From Tetrapyrgos nigripes (lineage: Eukaryota > Basidiomycota > Agaricomycetes > Agaricales > Campanellaceae), in contig JAACJM010000117.1 in assembly GCA_013368315.1 (NCBI GenBank), positions 186,001-250,000 of the forward strand: 64,000 nt of DNA, in the 5' to 3' direction. Under the pieces are notes generated by a model. The model did no database searches, was not told where the DNA came from, and was given only the letters and a program-made list of their open reading frames with translations. This document shows, piece by piece, positions 33,151 to 44,632 of the stretch. Position 1 is the stretch's first letter, and every line of letters starts with the position of its first letter. The translations under genes were made by a program, and so were the position numbers.

Positions 33151-33991
33151 ATGACCTTCAGACCTGTGTCTTCGCTGTCCGTGCCGGCGCTCTTGGGACG
33201 GTTGTAAGAATCTATGTTGACGAAGATCTCTCCAAGTTAGATCTTCTTCTCCGAATTGTATACATGTATCTGCTTCTATTGTACTTGTACCAGTTTCAAT
33301 GTGTCATAGGCATATGGCCTACCTGTTTTATGTTGTTGAATGGCATCATATGTAAGAGATGCGTTTGCGGCATCATCTTCCAGTCTTGGTCCTTGGAGCA
33401 GGCGCTGTTGGCCGTGTTATGACGCTGAGGTCCTAATCAATCGAGATGGGTGCAGTTCATCCAAATGATACTGCGATCAAGAACAGCTTTCATTGTTCAT
33501 CTTTCTTCGTTTAGGAGTAGCCTCAGTAATGAAGATAATGATTTGGGGCAAACGTGGGAATCCCGGTATCGGGAATTCTGGAACCGCCCAGGATGGCCTT
33601 CTCGAGTCTTCTAACTGCAACGCACGTCTTGGCCCCCAGCCCAACGTGCACTTACGTTGTTGAAGGAGCGTCGCCATGCCTAGTCCCAAAGTCCGGAAAC
33701 TCGGATCCCTCGCGAGTCGCGACGGCTACATATATAGTTATACGTCAAGTATAAAATTTCCGGAGCGACTCTTTTCCAGGACACCATCACTTTACCGGCT
33801 CTTTTTGCAACATGCATCAAGGAACTCTTCTTCCATGACCTGGCCAGCGCGTCGCCTTCTTAGACGAATATAGACCTTCCTAGAACCCTGATAGACTCTA
33901 GACCTCTCCGACCATTCTCCGTTTGCTCTTCTTTATAAACCTTTCTTGAACATTGCTGGCCAACCATCGTCAACTCCTCGATATACGTACC
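33151..33991. other. Intergenic 840 bp
   Basis: P450 3' flank and promoter side of the following F-box-like gene. A TATATATAG tract is seen at about 33730. No gene seen. Confidence 0.4.
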
Positions 33992-35515
33992 ATGACTCAC
34001 CGCCCACTATTACCTCCCGAGCTCTGGACTCATATTTGGTCCTTTGCATGCACGGACGACGGCACAACTGGTCGAACACTCTCCCGTGTCTCCCAGTATG
34101 TCTACGCGACCTCGGCCCCTGTCCGCCTCCAATCCATCACCCTCACAGGTCTTCATGACCTCCTTGCGTTCGCGTACATGATACGCACATCACCTGAAGC
34201 AGACCGCCTTCTCCTCCGAGTCCGGTACCTGACTGTCATGGCTGATCCAATGCCTGTGTCCCTACAGGAACTCGAAAAGGAGATAGAGCTCCGCGACCGC
34301 CTCATCGCGCTGAATAGGACCTCGTCCATCACTCATAACACCCCTTCCCTTCCTATCACCACCGAGGAACGCCAAGCCGCAGAGAAGAAACGCGAACGAT
34401 TTTTCCTTCACACCTTGTTCAATTTACTTCGACTTCTCTCACCTGTACTTCTAGAGCTCGAACTCAGTTTACAGGCTATTAAGTCGCCCAACTTCCTTTC
34501 CCATGTCGGGTGCCCGTCGAGTGTTTGGCCTCATCCTCATCCTCATTATTCCATACACCAGAATTTCGGTCCATTGGAATTTCCACGACTTTCTTATCTC
34601 TTCTACGCTTGTCCTCCATCTGGAGCATTTTTATGGACCCCTACCACCCCTCCTCGTGTATCACAACCGTTAGCCGAGGTTAATCTTCCCTTGGAAACGA
34701 GCTCAAACTCTGATGTTCTGTCGGAACAAGAGAGCTACGTGCCCTTCGTGTGTCCTTGGCTGAAAGAATTGACCATCGTGTGTGACGACTCTGAAGCTGG
34801 GGACCCTGACGATGAAACCGTTGCCGAAGAAGAGGAGCAAGAGGAGCGTGTTGATGAAATGCAGAGGCTGCCGAGAGAAGAGGAGGAGGACAACAGTGGC
34901 ACGAGTAACAAGGGGCCGGACGCTGATCCTGACAGTGCACCTACTGCTTTACCATCTGAATCTTCACCTTTGGTCACACTTGCACCCTCTCTTCGCAATC
35001 TTACACTCCTTGCCTCTTCCCCTGCTCAAGCCATTACTGCTATGTACTCTGCTTCATGCATCGCGGATTCTGACTCTTCAGCGTTTTCATTGCTGTCGAC
35101 GTCTCGAAGTATTCAAGCAGAGCTAGATCTTGCAGCGGCTGCAGCGGAATGGGAAGCCATTTATATGACGACTGGTTATGGTTACCACGACGTTACGTCC
35201 TCCGAGTCATCGACATCCCCTTTTTCCTCCTCAGAGTTACATTGCTCAGCGTTGGAGTCTGCTGTGGATGGTGCGGCGTTGGCGAGAGTGAATAAGGGAC
35301 TGCCGGAGAGTGTGGAACAGGTTTTGTGTGCGCCGAGAGCGAGGTGGGACCAGAGTTGGGATGCTTTTAAAACTGGTATAAAGAAAGGATTGGCGCAGAA
35401 GAGGAAGATGGAGGCAGAGGCAGAGGCAGAGGGCGAGCCACAAGCAAATTCCGAAGCGGAAGAGGAAGAGCACGGCCCGAGGATATGCGTAGTGAATCGG
35501 TCGGAATTGCCTTGA
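33992..35515 (+). CDS. F-box-like protein 1
   Basis: A single intronless frame of about 507 aa from the ATG at 33992 (an upstream in-frame ATG at 33953 adds 13 residues). The N-terminus LPPELWTHIWSFAC...TLSRVSQYVYATSAPVRLQSITLTG is the degenerate F-box seen in large agaricomycete families, where it docks onto Skp1 in SCF ubiquitin ligases. The rest is long helical and leucine-rich (RLLLRVRYLTVM, RLLSPVLLELELSLQ), with an acidic low-complexity segment (EEEEQEERVDEM, EEEEDN) and an Ala/Glu-rich end. The target is unknown. It is not close to the other F-box genes in this window. Confidence 0.65.
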   Translation: MTHRPLLPPELWTHIWSFACTDDGTTGRTLSRVSQYVYATSAPVRLQSITLTGLHDLLAFAYMIRTSPEADRLLLRVRYLTVMADPMPVSLQELEKEIELRDRLIALNRTSSITHNTPSLPITTEERQAAEKKRERFFLHTLFNLLRLLSPVLLELELSLQAIKSPNFLSHVGCPSSVWPHPHPHYSIHQNFGPLEFPRLSYLFYACPPSGAFLWTPTTPPRVSQPLAEVNLPLETSSNSDVLSEQESYVPFVCPWLKELTIVCDDSEAGDPDDETVAEEEEQEERVDEMQRLPREEEEDNSGTSNKGPDADPDSAPTALPSESSPLVTLAPSLRNLTLLASSPAQAITAMYSASCIADSDSSAFSLLSTSRSIQAELDLAAAAAEWEAIYMTTGYGYHDVTSSESSTSPFSSSELHCSALESAVDGAALARVNKGLPESVEQVLCAPRARWDQSWDAFKTGIKKGLAQKRKMEAEAEAEGEPQANSEAEEEEHGPRICVVNRSELP

Positions 35516-35769
35516 AGGACACAAAGGACCATGATCTGACGACTACTTATGATTTCTTCAAGTTCATCTCTACCCTCATACATACACCGCTCAATCTTGC
35601 CTACTATTGTACTAATCTTTTCTAATCACTCGTAGCCATGTTGGCGCACCCCCCAAAAGTGATCCTTATTACATTATATCTAAACTTTATGTAGTACGAT
35701 ATTACCTGGCCCCTCAAATGTTTTCACCAGACGCTCCTCGATGCTTCAGAAAGCAGTCAGGACCCTATA

Positions 35770-37510
35770 TCAAGAGCTCATCAGTGTAAGTAGATCAAAC
35801 ACAAAATTTGAGGACATACATTCCTCCCAGTCGAATCCCGGACGATAATCATGAGGTTTTGTTGTCGACACATGTGAAGCTGACGAAATGGACAACTGAC
35901 ACGTCTCCTTTTCCAAAATCTCCAAAACGAAATCTCGTATATTTGTCATGAGACCTCCATCCATGCCCACCACATTGAAAATGACCGACTTCAACCTCGC
36001 CGGTGTTGGCCGTGTCGAAGTTGACTCCGTGCCCACACAAGGAATTGTTGCACGGGATCGTAGAAACGTTGTCAAGTTATCCTGCAGACGTTTCTCCATC
36101 CGGGAGCCTACAGGGAATTCAACAAACAACGTTTCCAAAGCAGGACACAGACACTGTAATTCCTGCCCTTCTTCACCAACCTGACCTGCTTCACCCAGCG
36201 TCAGCGCAGGGAGTAATTTCTGTGTGAAGAAACCGCTCGGTCGTAAACACCCCTCACACCCAAAATTAAACTGCTGGGGTTGCATCACCAGTTTGAGGTG
36301 CTTGAGTGGGGTGCAGGAAGCGAGGATGTCAAGAACGGTTTGTTCGACGTGAGGAGTGACTTGCAAGTACAACCCTTCAAGTTCAAGCTCCAATTTGACA
36401 CTCTCCGAGGTGCTGGACAGCAACGACGACACCGACAATGGACGAGATGCTACATGGGAATATGCGTCTTCACAACAAAGGTATCGAATACGAGGCACTC
36501 TGATCGAACTGAACAGTGGACCAAGATCCTGCTTGGACTGAGAAAACACGTTGAGGGTCTCAAGACGTTCAAGCCTCACGGGGACTGCCAAAACTTCTAG
36601 CTCATCAGACTCCCGGTCAACGCGAAGAGTACACGAGACCAGTCTTTCGCAATCAGACAGTCGACGAAGCAAAGTACCCATGTCCTGCTTCCGTAACCGG
36701 ACGTGGATGTCCAAATGCGTGAGCCTGCTGCATAGGCAGAATCAAGTCTTTGGAAGAAAAATATGGAGCATGGATCCACACTTTGCGGATTTGCGGGGCC
36801 CGCATGATGGTAGACCACGGATGAAAATCTGCTCGGCCTCCACGTCCTGAAGACATCAGAGACTTGCGGTGAATAATGAGGGTTTCAAGCATGGCGAAGT
36901 TGTCCTCAGACAGGTCTAAGACTGGCTGCATCGACCGGGGCGATACATCGAGGCTAAGTCTCCTGCACCTGGAGATGAAAGGTAAAACCACCTTCACCGT
37001 GTCCAGCTCAGCGTCCCGATCACCTGCCAAAGGTGATTTGACGCCTAAAAAGAGTGTCTTTGTCATGGAGATGGATAATGGCAAGCTGGTACCTGAACGG
37101 TAGAACCATTCAACAATTGCAGTTCGGATGCGAGTGTAATGTGATCGGTCTTCTGGACAGTCGACGGACTGAGCGATGTGCAGTGACGTCCAAAGGTAGG
37201 GAGTTGACCGAGAAATGACGTGCCAAGAACTGCAGACTCGGCCTAGCAAGAGTGGCGACTGGGACGCGTCCATGGATGCGTTTTGGTTGGTTGGAAGACA
37301 ATGAATAAAAATTTCTTGGAGTACGTCGCGTGGAAGTCGCTGAATCGGTGAGAGCGCGTCTTGGTATGAAGCGATCCTGTGGCGTAAGATTGTCTGCTGA
37401 GTGGTCAAGGCCTCGATCCGCGCGTTGACATCGTCCAGCTGGTTTATAGCTTCGGTGAGGAGCTGCGAGACTTGATTGCGCTGCTCTGAGGAATGAGCGT
37501 ATATTCTCAT
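35770..37510 (-). CDS. F-box protein 2 with coiled coil (one frame break)
   Basis: It starts at 37510 (MRIYAHSSEQRNQ). A short coiled coil (residues 8-50, LLTEAINQLDDVNARIEALTTQ) leads into the F-box, LSPIQRLPRDVLQEIFIHCL...LGRVCSSWHVISRSTPYLWTSLHI, typical of the expanded agaricomycete F-box set. Leucine-rich segments follow. The frame breaks near 36724-36725: skipping one G gives LPMQQ-LTHLDIHVRLRKQDM, after which the second frame is open to 35770 with leucine-rich repeats (LERLETLNVFSQ, LKHLKLVMQPQ) and ends LTLMSS. About 580 aa if joined. The seamless join suggests a recent or artefactual one-base insertion. Confidence 0.75.
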
Positions 37511-37629
37511 TTGGAGCTCTGGTGGTGGTAGATGGATGGAGGGTAAGAAGAGAGATCAATGTTTTGGAGAAGACCGTCTGGCCAATGGTCCCAGCTCCAA
37601 CCGCCAGTGGTCGTAGCACTTCAACACGG

Positions 37630-38460
37630 TCACATGCTGCTGGCCCAATTTGGAAGACTATAGCACTTGCCACCGTAGACAAATGTGCATGCCATAAATG
37701 ACCCTGCCACACCACAAAAGAAACAAAGGCGCTTCGATGATGGTAATTTATTTCCAGGGAGCGTGGCCATGGAATCGGGCGTGATACATGTACAATACAG
37801 ATAGGCAGAGCGGGGTTGGTAGTGAAAGGAGGTAAAGTTTTTCTGAATTGCGGCGCGAACGTAGATATAGATGGCAGCGGGAAGCCAGAAGATGGGGAGA
37901 ACTTGGTACGGGTTGCCATTTATAAAGAGCAAAGTTCTCATGAGCCTGAAGCTAAAACGACTCTCAGCCAAAAATACTCACCTGTTTCCAAAAAGCCGAA
38001 AGAAATAATCTATCTGTTGAAGACAGTCCGATTTACTGTGCAGTGCTTGAGCGTATTGACAGTGAAAGAGAAGTAAGTATACGGACCTTAAATTGACCTG
38101 CCATACCTGCCGCAGAAGCTTCCTCAAGTCAACTCCTCAGAGATCTTTTGCTTCGTCCGTGTCATCATCTAGATGTCGGAAATCGTCTGTAGCTTCACGA
38201 ACTAAGGGCGTGTCAGGCATTAAAGTGGACGAGAGATTGGAAGAGAGCACCCACCTTGTTGAAGATGTGGTCCGTGCTCCTAGTACTAGTCTTCCAATGG
38301 AATATTCGTCCAGCATACTACGGATGCTTGTCTGCCAGGTCCCTACGTCCTGTACAGCCCACTAAAGGAGTATATCGTCCCAAATGGTCGAAGATAAAGC
38401 TAGCGATGTAATAGACTTCGCCATTGCGGGAGATCGCTCTTGAGCTGGTTTTACGAGTTC
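37630..38460 (-). pseudogene. Fatty acid 2-hydroxylase (FAH1/SCS7-type) relic
   Basis: On the minus strand a cytochrome b5 domain can be followed: ISRNGEVY, then ASFIFDHLGR where an active domain has DDHPGG, then a stop in place of the Glu before WAVQDVG, then SMLDEYSIGRL with a GTGGGT donor. Further on comes NPYQVLPIFWLPAAIYIYVRAAIQ, a membrane segment typical of sphingolipid alpha-hydroxylases, which continues as KTLPPFTTNPALP only after one A is removed from a homopolymer. The histidine-box catalytic core is absent. The piece stops just before F-box protein 2. The lost heme loop, stop and truncation mark a true pseudogene. Confidence 0.65.
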
Positions 38461-38679
38461 CTCTTTGATTCCTCTCGTCGTCGGTCGATGTCGAAGAAGA
38501 TCATGGGGTGTCATGACACGTGACGTGACAAACGCGTCGCTTGATTGAAATTCTTAGACTTGAGTCTTGCAAGCGCTCTTTATCGGAAGGTATCGCTTCT
38601 TGATGTATGCCAAACGTTTCCAATGCCTTTTCGATGCCATCATGAAGAACAAGCACTGATTGTGATTGCAGATATCTCG

Positions 38680-40500
38680 ATGACTTCACCACCCTTTTCC
38701 ACCAAGTCTGGTTTGGCAGAACAGCTCAGTCAGGCTGTAGCTGAATCCAGGCTCTACTTCTCGAGGTACCAGTCACTTTCAAAAGATTCCCTTGTCCAGA
38801 TATGCGCTCAGGGAAGGGATGGTCTCACGAAATACGACGAGGAACTGGCCAGACTCCGTACTGCATTGCAAAAAGTCAGCGAAGACCGCAGACAGCTGGC
38901 TCGATATGTGGATGTTTGCGAATCTCATCTCGCTCCCGTTCGTCGTCTTCCTACCGAGGTGATGATTGAGATTTTCCTTTCGGCCTCCGACTGCTCTGAG
39001 GACGGGTCGAAAGTGATACATAAGATACCCAAAGACAATCCCCTCCACCTGACGCTGAGCCTAGCTTCGGTGTGTGTAGGCTGGCGGGAAATAGTGATCA
39101 GGACTCCAGAGCTTTGGTCGAGTCTTTCTATCGACTTTGACCGTCTGCGCGAAGATGTTGACAAAGTGCTAGACACGGTTCTGGCGAGATCCAAAGGCAG
39201 ATCACTCACTCTTTGGCTTCACGGACGTTTCGATCCGGATGTTGGAGACACTTCCAAGGTGCTGGAATTACTTGTACGAGAGATACCGAGATGGCGACAC
39301 ATATACTTTGGTCTGAAGGAGAAGGACGCAGCTGCAAGGATCCAGGGGACCCTGAAACGGACTTTTAAAGATCCCATCTTCTGCCTTTTACCAACTCTGG
39401 AGTCCTTGCATCTCAATATCCACATCTGGGACCATGATAAACTTCTCAGCGATACCAAGATGTTCCGCAAGGCTCCTAATTTGCGATATCTAGAGCTGGA
39501 AGGAGGTCTGCTTGAATTTGATGATGATGGGGAAGATGGGGATGCTGAAGATGATGAGGATCATTTCGGACAGTCCAGTGTAATTGGCCCCACCATTCCT
39601 TCACCCCTTATCAAAACTCTCCGTGTTGGGGATACTGGAGCCTATTATATCATCGACTATCTTTGCCGCAAAGAGTTCACTCAAATACAGGAACTCTTCC
39701 TGGCGGATATCGATACTGATGACTACTGGTCACCAGATGGGTGTATACCCACATTGGAACAGCTTTCGTCGCTATCCATCGTCCAGGATTCATCCGAGTT
39801 TATGGGCGACATACTCACTTGCTTTTCCCGAGGCAATCTCATGCCCAGTTTGAAGTCGCTCCGTCTAAAAGTCACCGATCCTCGTGATCCTGAAATGGAT
39901 CCACCATTTGGTCGTCCCCTGCGCAGATTCATCGAATCCACCCATTCTGCAGCCTCTCTCACGAGTCTCCACCTGGAAGGACTTGTAAAGGTTGCCCCCA
40001 TTCTCAAATGTCTTCCCAACCTGGAGGAACTCACCGTTTTCGAAGACCCAGAGACCACCGAGTTCGATTTGAGGCCTGCTACAGACTTTGAAGCTTTGTT
40101 CAAAGCATTGCACGTCTGTGAACACAGGAAGGGGTCGGTGGTAGTGCCCAAGCTCCGGAGCTTGACCCTTACTTGCGATTTGCTCCCGGGGGCGGAAGTT
40201 ATATTCGTTTCCATGGTCAGCTCGAGATGGAACCCTTCTCCGGATACATCTCAAGACTGGCCAGGACGTTACCTTAGAAGTGTGTCTTTGCAGCTGCACA
40301 AATCCACCCTGGAGAAATTCATTCAAACCCAATATTTTCGCAAGCTGAAGGAATTGGCGGACGAAGGTTTGCAAGTTTCATGTGATGAATACCAGCGCGC
40401 GGTCGACTCCTCAGGCTCTGAGGACAATTCGGACGAAGTAGACGAAGATCACGAGTCTTTGGATTCGGATGTGTTGGCATGGATGCAAGGATCTGGGTAG
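38680..40500 (+). CDS. F-box protein 3 with coiled coil and leucine-rich repeats
   Basis: An intact single frame. I take the ATG at 38680 (MTSPPFSTKSG, about 606 aa); the frame opens further upstream at 38545, but that part looks non-coding. Residues ~10-95 are helical and coiled-coil-like (EELARLRTALQKVSEDRRQLARYV). Then comes the F-box, LAPVRRLPTEVMIEIFLSAS...LASVCVGWREIVIRTPELWSSLSIDF, followed by leucine-rich segments and an acidic tail (DNSDEVDEDHESLDSDVLAWM). Same architecture as F-box protein 2, which is on the opposite strand 1.2 kb away, so they may be old paralogues. Probable SCF substrate receptor; target unknown. Confidence 0.8.
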   Translation: MTSPPFSTKSGLAEQLSQAVAESRLYFSRYQSLSKDSLVQICAQGRDGLTKYDEELARLRTALQKVSEDRRQLARYVDVCESHLAPVRRLPTEVMIEIFLSASDCSEDGSKVIHKIPKDNPLHLTLSLASVCVGWREIVIRTPELWSSLSIDFDRLREDVDKVLDTVLARSKGRSLTLWLHGRFDPDVGDTSKVLELLVREIPRWRHIYFGLKEKDAAARIQGTLKRTFKDPIFCLLPTLESLHLNIHIWDHDKLLSDTKMFRKAPNLRYLELEGGLLEFDDDGEDGDAEDDEDHFGQSSVIGPTIPSPLIKTLRVGDTGAYYIIDYLCRKEFTQIQELFLADIDTDDYWSPDGCIPTLEQLSSLSIVQDSSEFMGDILTCFSRGNLMPSLKSLRLKVTDPRDPEMDPPFGRPLRRFIESTHSAASLTSLHLEGLVKVAPILKCLPNLEELTVFEDPETTEFDLRPATDFEALFKALHVCEHRKGSVVVPKLRSLTLTCDLLPGAEVIFVSMVSSRWNPSPDTSQDWPGRYLRSVSLQLHKSTLEKFIQTQYFRKLKELADEGLQVSCDEYQRAVDSSGSEDNSDEVDEDHESLDSDVLAWMQGSG

Positions 40501-40600
40501 AGTACTTGTGTCGTCTGTTGCTCTAGTCAGTTCTGTAAATCAAGAATCAAGAGTAAATTGGCCGACTAAAACCGGTAGTCACTGAGCGTGACGTGACCAG

Positions 40601-40606
40601 ACGCGT
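40601..40606. promoter_or_regulatory. ACGCGT (MCB-type) box upstream of ORC6
   Basis: The MluI cell-cycle box hexamer sits 33 bp before the ORC6 ATG. In yeasts this site binds the G1/S factor MBF. ACGCGT also occurs elsewhere in the window, so this is suggestive only. Confidence 0.4.
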
Positions 40607-40638
40607 CTCGTCCTCCACAACCACGCTCACTGCCAACT

Positions 40639-42292
40639 ATGTCTCAACGTCAAGACACTAAAGCGATTGAAAGTGTTGCTTCGGACAAGAAAACTATCCA
40701 AAAAGCCCACGACCTGCTTCAGCAAGCCAGACCCAAGACTGGTCCAGGAAGTGGTTTTGATTTGTCGAAAATGAGCAATGCAATGGCTATAGCGTGTGCT
40801 GTAATAGCTTCTGAAATGTGGGCGTTTTTTCCAGTCTAGATTAAGATTCAGTGCTCATGCCAAACTCTCTCTGAAGGCTAAGGACCAATGATGTTGACCC
40901 GTCACAAGCGCAAAAGGTTGCTTGTCTCAGCCAAAAGGATTTCCAACACTGTTGCGCAACAATCAAAAGGGTCCTGCAGCTGGACGGAGATGCATCTCCT
41001 CGTCGAGGAAAGTCGGGCTCCTCCTTATGGCGAACACTCGTCGCCTTGAATCCCATAAGCATAGAATGGTCGAGGTTCGAAGGGTTTTTGATGCAATGCA
41101 AGAACGGTCTGAGGATAATCTTGGCGGAGAAAAACATTCGGTATCCTGAAGCGGACGTCGACTGTGGTACGTTTTTTTGGGTTTACGAGATAGTCGAGGT
41201 GCGTTCTTATCAACTTGTTGGCGGTCCCGTCTCACGTATATTGTTCAGGTAAACCAACCATTAGACATCAACGCAGTGGCGGATGAAGGAAGTGCCAGCG
41301 CGAAAAGCCTTTCGAAGATATGCAAACATTTAGATGACAGATGCCAAAAACTTCGTTCCACTATTGCAAACGACGTCGCCAAGTCTAAAGCCAAATTTGC
41401 CCTCCCGAACCCCGCTGCTCCTGCTCGCGTATCTCCCACCAAACGCGCAGCTCCTCGCAGGGAATTACCCACTCGAGACTCTAAACGAACAAAGTTATCT
41501 GACGATGCCGGCGCACTAGCACAGAGTCCAACCAAAGATGTCGAGATGCAGTCCTCTGGCTCTGGACGGGTCACACGTAGTGCCTTATCACCTAGCAAAC
41601 CCTCTCTACCAGCCTCTACACCGTCACCCATGAAATCTTCCGTTAAACGTACTCGGGTAGAGGTAACTGTTGCGTCTGTCGAGAAGCACAGATCTACCCT
41701 TCTAGAGACGTCTAGCGATGTGGAAATGACACCTCCAGAGACTCCTTCGAAACCAAAACGGACAGTCACCACTAGCCCGTCCAAAGCAGCACCCGCGGCG
41801 TCATCTTCTACCCCCACCCTCGATAAATTACGTGGAAGGCCAGATCCCTCACCTACCCGCACTTCCAGACCTTCCACTTCAGCACGCCCTCCTAGTCCTT
41901 CCCCTTCCATTCGTCAATCCCCGAGAAAGTCGCAGGCTGCTGCTATTCCTGAAACTGCAGCTGCATCTACACCGGTTCCTCCAGCTGCGCCATCGTCTAC
42001 ATCTCCGAAAAAGGCTCCTAGAATAGTCCGTGCCGTAGCAGGTAGCCACAGGATGCAGGTGGACAACGAAAACGAAAACGATGACTCATCATCTTCATCT
42101 GAAGATGAGGATCCTCCAGAGCCTGTCCGACAACGTTTCCGACCAGTTTTCCATGATCGTAAACAATGGGAACGACGAGACCCGAGGGTAGATATTATAT
42201 GCAAGCAGGCGGAAATTTTGAAGAAGAAGAGGATAGAGAAGTTTGGGCATCCTTTCGACGGGAAATATCGGCCTTCTATTGAGGCTTTGTAA
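40639..42292 (+). CDS. ORC6: Origin recognition complex subunit 6
   Basis: Exons 40639-40817, 40877-41198 and 41249-42292 join in frame to 514 aa. The N-terminal half has the TFIIB/cyclin-like fold expected of Orc6 (AHDLLQQARPKTG, MLRTNDVDPSQAQKVACLSQKDFQHC, FFWVYEIVE, ASAKSLSKICKHLDDRC). A long Ser/Pro/Thr-rich linker with several SPTK/TPSK/SPRK sites follows, candidates for cyclin-dependent kinase control. The C-terminus QWERRDPRVDIICKQAEILKKKRIEKFGHPFDGKY is the conserved Orc6 tail that binds the rest of ORC. The protein acts in the nucleus to license replication origins. A broken partial copy lies at 49610-50205. An ACGCGT box is 33 bp upstream. Confidence 0.85.
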
Positions 42293-42563
42293 ACTACGTC
42301 CAGTACTAGTCCCTGTGTACTTTTTAGATGTTTGAGATAGAATGGGCTTCATTTCTACGTCTTATCATACCCCAGCGTCGTTAATGGCAAATTAGTTGTC
42401 ATTGACTTTCTCAGACACTAGTAGAGGGCCTTGGGATTGGCTGCGCAGGTAAATTTCGGAAAAGCCATGGAATGACAGCTTCGGAAATCTACATCAGATG
42501 TTGCTACATGTGTAGGTGCATTTGTTGTACAATATCATCTATCTACAAGCCGCTTAGAGCTAG

Positions 42564-44350
42564 TTATGAGACTGCCTTCGAGACGCACGCAGCACAATGA
42601 CCACAAGACGGAAGTCCCCACCAATCAGCTGGGAACGAGTCTACAGGCAGGTTATCATAGATGATACTATTCACTTGTTCAAATCGTTTTGGTGCTTTGA
42701 AACTGATCCGGAAGGGGAGTTCACCCTCAATTGACCACCGAGACTCCTGTAGCTCAAGTTGTGGACTTTCAGACGGAAGGATATCTGAGTGACTGATCGA
42801 CTTACCGACTGACATTGCCAAGGACAATGGATATCCAGGTGTCCCAATTTTGCGGGTAAAATTTTCCCTAAAGCTGCAAACCAACTTTTTTCCTCCTCAG
42901 ACAGCGTGGACCTCAAACTGTCCTCGTCCGGGTTCTCAGGCACATGGGCAATGAACACCATAATTTCCTGGATTTTCCAAGCATCACTGACATTCATTGA
43001 ATCGCAGTTCCGGACAACAACCACATCAAATAACAGGAAAGGGTCCGGGATTGAAGCTAGACACCGTGCCCAGGGCATCATACCGTCCAGCCAGTATGCA
43101 GTAGGAATCCACGGGGCTGGCAGGTTTGGCCCACGCAAATGGATCCTCTGGAGGAGAGGGTGCCTCGAGAGGAAGTCCCGGAACTCCTGCCAGCCACCGG
43201 GATACGACCCTACTTCTTTCAGACTCAGATAGCCCAACTTTTGTAGCCCAGTGTAAGTGGCTTTCATCCAAAGAGAAAGGGAAGCAGTATACCAGAGGCC
43301 GAGATCGGAAGGGGGCCCCCAGCGGTAACAGCGGCGCCAAACTCAACTTTGACGATCTGCAACCCTCGTTGGATGAGAGAGAGAATTAGGTTGTAGGGAA
43401 TAATTTCGTCTGTACCTGGCGCGGAGCCTACTAGACGAGTGATGTCGATTTCAAGAAGGACTCGGTTGAGAGAGATGTCTGAATCCTGGGGTGGGAGTTC
43501 AGGACTGTTGCTCAAGTTTGCCAGAGGCCCCTGACAGGAAACGCGGAGACTGTTGGAAGGATGGTGCTCAATTGCATGGAACAGCTCAGTCTGTTCAGTC
43601 CAGTGGCCTTGTAGATCAAGGCAGGGATATTCAACAATTTCGAGTCGGGGACATGAGTGAAGCAGTTGAAGAAGGAGTAGGTGACAAGCTGGCTCGAACG
43701 GTTCGTCCCAGTCCCTGACGAACTCCCGGTGGAAGCGAACGCGTCTGTGGGTAGAGAAGTCAATGATTATTATACACCGTGACAAGTTGATCACTGACTG
43801 AAATAATTTCACAATGTGCACATATCTGGACAGTGTCTGCTTCAGTCTGAAGATTTCATCCAATGGATCAAGATCGCTTTGCAAGCTGATGAATATATAT
43901 CAGTCAGCTTCTGGCGTGAAGACAGAGCTAGCTTACAAGAGGTGGACTTCACGGAATAGCCATGGAAGGTATATGCTTCGTAGTCGTTTACTGACCAGTG
44001 TAAGATGATATGCTGGATGTAGTGAATCGAAAGGAGGCTTCTCTCTTTCCACAAGATCTAAGGCAATCCGGAATTTGGGGTGCTGATGCCAAGAAAATTC
44101 AGCAATTTCCCAAAGCAGCTCGTTGGGCAAGTTTTCGAGGGGAGACAGGGCATAATCCGAAGGCTGGGATGGCTAACCAGGTCAATAAGGAATGATAAGT
44201 ATAACAAAGTAAACCGTAGACCTACCGTGTCGAGGTTAGGAGTCTTCCCTTGGCAGACTCTGTGCTCGATACCTCCGAGTCGCTGGTAGTCTGTAACTTG
44301 AAGCTCCAACGGCGGAGCATGGTGATTCTCTGCAAGGTTCAAACTCGACA
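42564..44350 (-). pseudogene. F-box-like protein, paralogue A (frameshifted)
   Basis: It is the twin of the gene at 47371-49248 and starts at the same position (MSSLNLAENHHAPPL). After an intron comes the F-box, LPNELLWEIAEFSW...HLTLVSKRLRSIYLPWLFREVHLL, then VEYPCLDLQGHWTEQTELFHAIEHH, FRDFLSRHPLLQRIHLRGPNLPAPWIPTAYW and the C-terminal PADWWGLPSCGHC. Near 43300-43320, relative to the twin, it lacks one base plus a further 9 bases after VTAGG, so the frame shifts there. Everything else is conserved. Probably a recent pseudogene; an indel in the assembly could contribute. Confidence 0.7.
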
Positions 44351-44632
44351 TAGAGCATATTGCCGCCTTGGAAATAGTCACGGTGGTGGCGGTATGAATG
44401 AGAGAAGCGACCGAGAAGTGACACGTTGACTTCGCGCTTGTCACTCCCACAAAACCCTGGTCTGTGCTATATGAATATCTGGACTCTACTGACTGCTATA
44501 TGAGAATAGTACATGAGAGTGATGTAGTCTATAATACACAAAGAAAGGACTGGGAATCCCAAATCCAAGCGAAGAAAAAAAATACAACTTGTACAACGGT
44601 AACAACCACAACACTTCTTCGACCCTCTACAT

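Noticed and set aside
28149..36725. Programmed +1 ribosomal frameshifting as a shared mechanism
   Set aside because: The break sites have no common slippery codon or stop, and other genes in the window need the opposite correction.
37110..37919. A 269-codon minus-strand frame as a full gene
   Set aside because: Only its first part (KTLPPFTTNPALP) belongs to the fatty-acid hydroxylase relic. The rest is an out-of-frame shadow of F-box protein 2.
41245..41910. A 221-codon minus-strand frame as a gene
   Set aside because: It is antisense to the low-complexity linker of ORC6 and lacks any motif.
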